This document shows, in pieces, positions 60,294 to 64,000 of a DNA stretch of 64,000 nt. Each line of letters starts with the position of its first letter. The first letter of the stretch is position 1. The position numbers and the translations under genes are program-made. The stretch lies in assembly GCF_003386205.1 (NCBI RefSeq), contig NZ_QRDY01000002.1, forward strand, positions 124,001 through 188,000, given 5' to 3'. Below the pieces are notes generated by a model. It was given only the letters and a program-made list of their open reading frames with translations. It searched no databases and was not told where the DNA came from. This DNA is from Cohnella lupini. GTDB lineage: Bacteria > Bacillota > Bacilli > Paenibacillales > Paenibacillaceae.

Positions 60294-62774
60294 ATGTCGG
60301 GAATATTGAAAAAGACGGTAGCTTTCGCGTGTTTATTAATTGCTCTATTAATTCCCTTTTCGGGGGCATTCGCTTATACCAACTATATGACGCTTCCCAG
60401 TGAGAATCCTAACGACGGTATCGGAGATCCGTTCGTAATGAAATACAACGGAACGTTCTATCTGTATACCAGCACGGGTCAAAACTATACCGGGTTCAAA
60501 TGCTGGAGCTCGACCGATGCCGTTAACTGGACTTACGCGGGACTCTGTTCCACCGAGGCCATCACGAACGATGGTTACGCCCCGGAAGTGGTGTATTGGA
60601 ACGGAACGTTCTATATGTATACTTCCCCCAGAGGCGCCGGTCATTACGTATTGACCAGCAGTAGCCCGACGGGACCCTTTACCCTGGTGACCGGCAATTT
60701 GGGCCACAGCATAGACGGGTCCGTCTTTATTGACGACAATGGCAGCTGGACCTTTTACAGCGCGGGCGGCGACGGCATTCACGCAGCTCCGATGAGCAGT
60801 CCCACGTCGATCGGAAGCGACGTCGTTCTTGGCGGTACGCAAATGGGCGGACAGTGGACGGAAGGCGCGACGGTTATTAAGAGAAACGGGACGTATCATC
60901 TCACCGCTACCGGAAATCATGTGCTTAGCCCCGGTTATCGGGTGAATGCCTTCTCGAATACGACCGGACCTCGACAACCGTTTACGCCGAGCAACAATAA
61001 TCCGATTCTCTTGAACAGCGAAGGTTCCCAAGTAGGCTTGGGGCACAACAGCATTTTTATCGGACCGGATCTGGATACTTATTACGCTGTTTATCACAAT
61101 TTGACTAGCGTTTCATCGGGAGGTTTGCCGGTACGCAAAGTGAATATTGACGCCATAGGCTGGAACGGAGACAAGATGGCGATGTACGGTCCTACGAATT
61201 GGTCCATGCCGAATCCCTCGTTGCCGAACTTCGAGGACAGATTTCAGAGAGCGAGCGTAGGCGCCGGATACTCTAATCTTAACGGGGGCACTTGGGGAAT
61301 CTCGAACAATTTCATGTACCAGAGCGCGAAGGGGAGTACGGCATTCTATATCAACTATGAAAATACGTTCACGACGGCAAGCGACTATACGGCGGAATAT
61401 AATATGAAGGAAATTTCGAAGGGAACGGCGGGACCCAAACTCGGCGCCGTGTACGGGTACGTGGATGCAAGCAACTACGGCGTTGCGATATTAAACGGTA
61501 ATCTGAATCGGCTCGAGACGGTTACTTTGGTCAACGGGGTTTGGGACACGCAAGTGAATACGCCCCTGCCGGCAGGCTTCGACATTACCAAGCTGCATAC
61601 CATTCGCATCGAGAAGTCCGGAACGACTTATAAGTATTTCGTCGATAAGATGCTGCTGGAAACGAAGATAACAACGAGATTAGGAGCCGGTAAGGTCGGG
61701 TATTTATCCTGCGACAACGAAGCTAATTTCGGTTATATCGCCGTCAGCAACAAAGTGAACGGAAGCGGCATCTTCGATGCGTACAAACCGATTCCGGGTA
61801 CGATTCAGGCGGTTCATTATAATTCCGGCGGCGAAGGCGTAGGTTACCATGATTTGTCGGGCGGAAACGCAGGCGGCAAGTATATCAGAAACGACAACGT
61901 CGATATTAGGGACAATCCGGAGGGCGGACACAATATCGGCTGGAACAGTACGGGCGAATGGTATAAGTACAATGTGAGCGTTAAAGCCAGCGGAACGTAC
62001 AATTTAGGCTTAAGATATGCTACGACCTACACCGGAACGCAAGTGAGGGTATGGTTGGATTCGACGGACGTCACGGGTTTGGTTACCCTTCCGAGCACCG
62101 GAGGCTGGGATAACTGGAGAACGTATACGATTAAAGGGTTGAACCTAACTGGAGGAAATCACACGCTCAGAGTCGAAACCGTAACGGGCGAATTCGATTT
62201 CTATACGTTGCAATTGAATAGCGCGGATAACTCTTCCTTCGCGAAATCGGATAACTTCGCGACCTCCTTCAGCGGAGATTGGAACTGGAGCGGCGGAAAC
62301 TGGGCTATCGAAAGCGGAGAAGCAAGCATTAATAACGTAGGCAAGCGGACGCTCGGAAGTACGGGCTGGTCGGATTACACCGTGGAGGCCGATATCAAGG
62401 GGATCGACGGCTTAAACAGCGGAATCATGGTTCGGGTACAGAATCCCGCCCAAGGCGGCGCCGGCAATGACGCCGGTCTTGGAACCGATTTCTACCAAGG
62501 CTATCTGGCCGTTATTTCGCCCACTCAATTGTCGCTCGGGAAGCAGAATTACAATTGGACCACTTTGGCTAGCGCCGCGGGTACGTATAATCTCAACGCT
62601 TGGCATCACATGAAAGTGGTTGTCGCCGGAAACAACATCAAAGTCTATGTCGGAGATATGGTCAATCCCAAAATCGATTATACCGACAATAGCAATCCTT
62701 TCATTACCGGAAAGGTAGGAATGAGGGCTCATTATGCCCATACCCACTTCGATAACTTCAGCGTGACTCATTAA
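60294..62774 (+). CDS. Secreted glycoside hydrolase family 43 with accessory domains
   Basis: 826 aa. Signal peptide FACLLIALLIPFSGAFA. The five-bladed GH43 propeller fills residues ~35-305: DGIGDPFVMKYNGTFYLYTS has the general-base Asp, DGYAPEVVYWNGTFYMYTS is the next blade, and TEGATVIKRNGTYHLT contains the general-acid Glu. Next a LamG-like/DUF1080-type domain (~315-490), a CBM6-type domain (~500-645, NIGWNSTGEWYKYNV) and a second DUF1080-like domain to the end (~655-826). It acts outside the cell on arabinan, xylan or a similar pentose glycan; substrate cannot be told. ATG 60291 directly before is an equal alternative. Ribosome site GGGAGG. Confidence 0.9.
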   Translation: MSGILKKTVAFACLLIALLIPFSGAFAYTNYMTLPSENPNDGIGDPFVMKYNGTFYLYTSTGQNYTGFKCWSSTDAVNWTYAGLCSTEAITNDGYAPEVVYWNGTFYMYTSPRGAGHYVLTSSSPTGPFTLVTGNLGHSIDGSVFIDDNGSWTFYSAGGDGIHAAPMSSPTSIGSDVVLGGTQMGGQWTEGATVIKRNGTYHLTATGNHVLSPGYRVNAFSNTTGPRQPFTPSNNNPILLNSEGSQVGLGHNSIFIGPDLDTYYAVYHNLTSVSSGGLPVRKVNIDAIGWNGDKMAMYGPTNWSMPNPSLPNFEDRFQRASVGAGYSNLNGGTWGISNNFMYQSAKGSTAFYINYENTFTTASDYTAEYNMKEISKGTAGPKLGAVYGYVDASNYGVAILNGNLNRLETVTLVNGVWDTQVNTPLPAGFDITKLHTIRIEKSGTTYKYFVDKMLLETKITTRLGAGKVGYLSCDNEANFGYIAVSNKVNGSGIFDAYKPIPGTIQAVHYNSGGEGVGYHDLSGGNAGGKYIRNDNVDIRDNPEGGHNIGWNSTGEWYKYNVSVKASGTYNLGLRYATTYTGTQVRVWLDSTDVTGLVTLPSTGGWDNWRTYTIKGLNLTGGNHTLRVETVTGEFDFYTLQLNSADNSSFAKSDNFATSFSGDWNWSGGNWAIESGEASINNVGKRTLGSTGWSDYTVEADIKGIDGLNSGIMVRVQNPAQGGAGNDAGLGTDFYQGYLAVISPTQLSLGKQNYNWTTLASAAGTYNLNAWHHMKVVVAGNNIKVYVGDMVNPKIDYTDNSNPFITGKVGMRAHYAHTHFDNFSVTH

Positions 62775-62790
62775 AATTCAAATAAATCTC

Positions 62791-62831
62791 AAAAAGCATC
62801 GCGGCAGAGGATTTCTGCCGCGATGCTTTTT
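62791..62831 (+). terminator. Strong terminator after the GH43 operon
   Basis: AAAAAGCATCGCGGCAG pairs perfectly with CTGCCGCGATGCTTTTT; the A/T flanks let it act in both directions. Confidence 0.97.
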
Positions 62832-62973
62832 GACGTATTTTACTCTAGTATTAACCGGCAAAAATATTTATGGGTCAAAGGATGAACCGCGGACAATTTA
62901 TTTATCCCGTCCGATCTAGTATCATGAAGGAAATATTCGGAATATAAGTCGGATCATTCGAAAGAGGAGCCAC

Positions 62974-63663
62974 ATGAACAAGGATATTCATATTCTAGTC
63001 GTCGAAGACGATGCCGATATCAGCAGCTTGCTGTGCAACGTGATAAGGAGAGCCGGTTATACGCCTCAGCCCGCCTTCTCGGGGACGGAAGCTCTTCTGC
63101 AGCTCGAGCGCCGGACGTGGGAGATGGTGTTGCTCGATTTGATGCTGCCCGGCATGACGGGAGAGCAGGTGCTGGAGAAGCTGAACGGAACCGGAGTGCC
63201 GGTCATGATCGTGTCGGCCAAGAACGAAAGCCAAACGAAAGTCGCGGCTTTACGCGGAGGTGCGGACGATTTCATTACGAAGCCGTTCGACGTGGAGGAA
63301 GTGTCCGCGCGGATCGAATCGCTGCTTCGCCGATATTCGCGAACCGCTCAGCAGATTCAGCCGAAGGTACTGCGCCACAAGGGATTGGAGCTGGACGGCG
63401 AGGCCAAATCCGTGAAGGTGAACGGGGAAGGGCTTGCGCTGACGGCAAGGGAGTATGAGATTATGGCGCTGCTGCTTTCCTCGCCTCAGAAAGTGTTCAC
63501 TAAAGCGAACTTGTACGAAAGCGTATGGGGCGAGTCTTTCTACGGGGACGATAATACGATCAACGTCCATATGAGCCATCTGCGCGGCAAGCTGGCCAAG
63601 GCGGCTCCGGACGTCGAGTGGATCGAGACGGTGTGGGGAATCGGATACCGGCTTCAGCCTTAA
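62974..63663 (+). CDS. OmpR/PhoB-type response regulator
   Basis: 229 aa. Receiver (~1-120): VVEDDADIS, phospho-acceptor Asp in VLLDLMLPGMTG, and Lys in ITKPFDVEEV. Winged-helix output (~130-228): GLALTAREYEIMALLLSSP, VFTKANLYESVWG, DNTINVHMSHLRGKL and VWGIGYRLQP. Ribosome site GAAAGAGGAG. The sensor kinase gene is not directly downstream; a membrane protein gene follows and the partner may lie past the window end. Confidence 0.92.
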   Translation: MNKDIHILVVEDDADISSLLCNVIRRAGYTPQPAFSGTEALLQLERRTWEMVLLDLMLPGMTGEQVLEKLNGTGVPVMIVSAKNESQTKVAALRGGADDFITKPFDVEEVSARIESLLRRYSRTAQQIQPKVLRHKGLELDGEAKSVKVNGEGLALTAREYEIMALLLSSPQKVFTKANLYESVWGESFYGDDNTINVHMSHLRGKLAKAAPDVEWIETVWGIGYRLQP

Positions 63664-63781
63664 GACTCGAAAGGTTAATTGTATGTGATAAAATTCACAA
63701 ATCCTTCGTTGTTTCGCCGATTTTCCCTCCATCCGTGTGATATATTGAAATAAATGGAAGACGGGGAGAGGCGGGATCGGG

Positions 63782-64000
63782 ATGGAGGACATTTTGTCGA
63801 AACTGGTAATAGCGTCTGGAGCGGTTCAGTTTGCGGTCGTCGCGGGAAGCTTGGCCGTCCCTTATTTGCTTAACTGGCGCGGAGAGCTGGCAAAAGTACA
63901 GACGCTAATCAAGCAAATATTCTGGACGTATGCGGGCTACATCCTATGTACGAATTTGTTTTTTGCGATCGTATCCGTATTCGCAACGGAAGGTTTGTTG
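63782..64000 (+). CDS. Membrane protein, 3' truncated by the window end
   Basis: The frame from ATG 63782 (GGGGAGAGGCGGG upstream) stays open to the last base, 73 codons. Two hydrophobic segments are visible (LVIASGAVQFAVVAGSLAVPYLL and FWTYAGYILCTNLFFAIVSV split by a charged loop). The visible part resembles small integral membrane proteins of unknown function in Firmicutes. The end is missing, so the family is not named. Confidence 0.6.
   Translation, partial: MEDILSKLVIASGAVQFAVVAGSLAVPYLLNWRGELAKVQTLIKQIFWTYAGYILCTNLFFAIVSVFATEGLL

Overview
The window looks like chromosomal DNA of a spore-forming, Gram-positive member of the Paenibacillaceae (Paenibacillus or Cohnella type). This rests on the gene content: a YhcN/YlaJ-type sporulation lipoprotein, S-layer-homology (SLH) domains, a caa3 oxidase operon in ctaCDEFG order, YesM/YesN two-component pairs beside sugar ABC importers, G-rich Shine-Dalgarno sites, frequent GTG/TTG starts and U-run terminators. 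I saw no tRNA, rRNA, insertion sequence, prophage or CRISPR array. About 54 genes are called; the first and last run off the window.

Layout. 1-2.2 kb: end of a tandem AHSA1-domain gene and a secreted copper-amine-oxidase-N (stalk) domain protein. 2.8-10.0 kb: beta-oxidation operon fadN-fadA-fadE-acyl-CoA ligase. 10.0-15.0 kb: FHA-domain membrane protein, a 62-aa protein behind a possibly structured leader, a secreted protein with repeated GMSK..FGKP motifs, a methionine aminopeptidase, a 51-bp-period tandem repeat array, and a sporulation lipoprotein. 15.4-20.9 kb: ctaCDEF, ctaG and ctaM for the caa3 oxidase. 21.1-28.2 kb: a peptidoglycan-sugar salvage operon (serine hydrolase, ABC importer without ATPase, MurQ etherase, MurK-type kinase, MurR/RpiR regulator). 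28.4-31.9 kb: fixABCX-type electron-transfer flavoprotein complex. 32-40.8 kb: mixed genes, including a PQQ-type sugar dehydrogenase lipoprotein, a zinc-ribbon/TcaA-like pair, a Crp-type regulator with a small transporter, a pseudouridine synthase, a protein with a domain resembling plant IQM proteins and an eCIS-cargo-like N terminus, and a CAP-domain protein. 40.9-45.2 kb: YtrA-type GntR regulator with two ABC ATPases and their membrane partners. 46.0-54.0 kb: two giant subtilases; the first has lost its nucleophile and oxyanion residues, the second is intact and carries SLH anchors. 54.3-62.8 kb: YesM/YesN, sugar importer and GH43 hydrolase. 63.0 kb to end: OmpR-type regulator and the start of a membrane protein.

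How the genes fit together. FadE should pass electrons to an electron-transfer flavoprotein; the fixABCX cluster about 20 kb away could supply it and link it to quinone, and the caa3 oxidase would be the terminal electron acceptor. The mur cluster would import MurNAc (perhaps with peptide attached), trim it, phosphorylate it and convert it to GlcNAc-6-P. The 54-63 kb block reads as sense-import-digest for a hemicellulose-type glycan.

Most worth a second look: the inactive/active subtilase pair; the IQM-like protein; exactly 51-bp-period repeats at two separate loci sharing an ATAGT-N10-GACTA core; and the PTS-free MurNAc operon.
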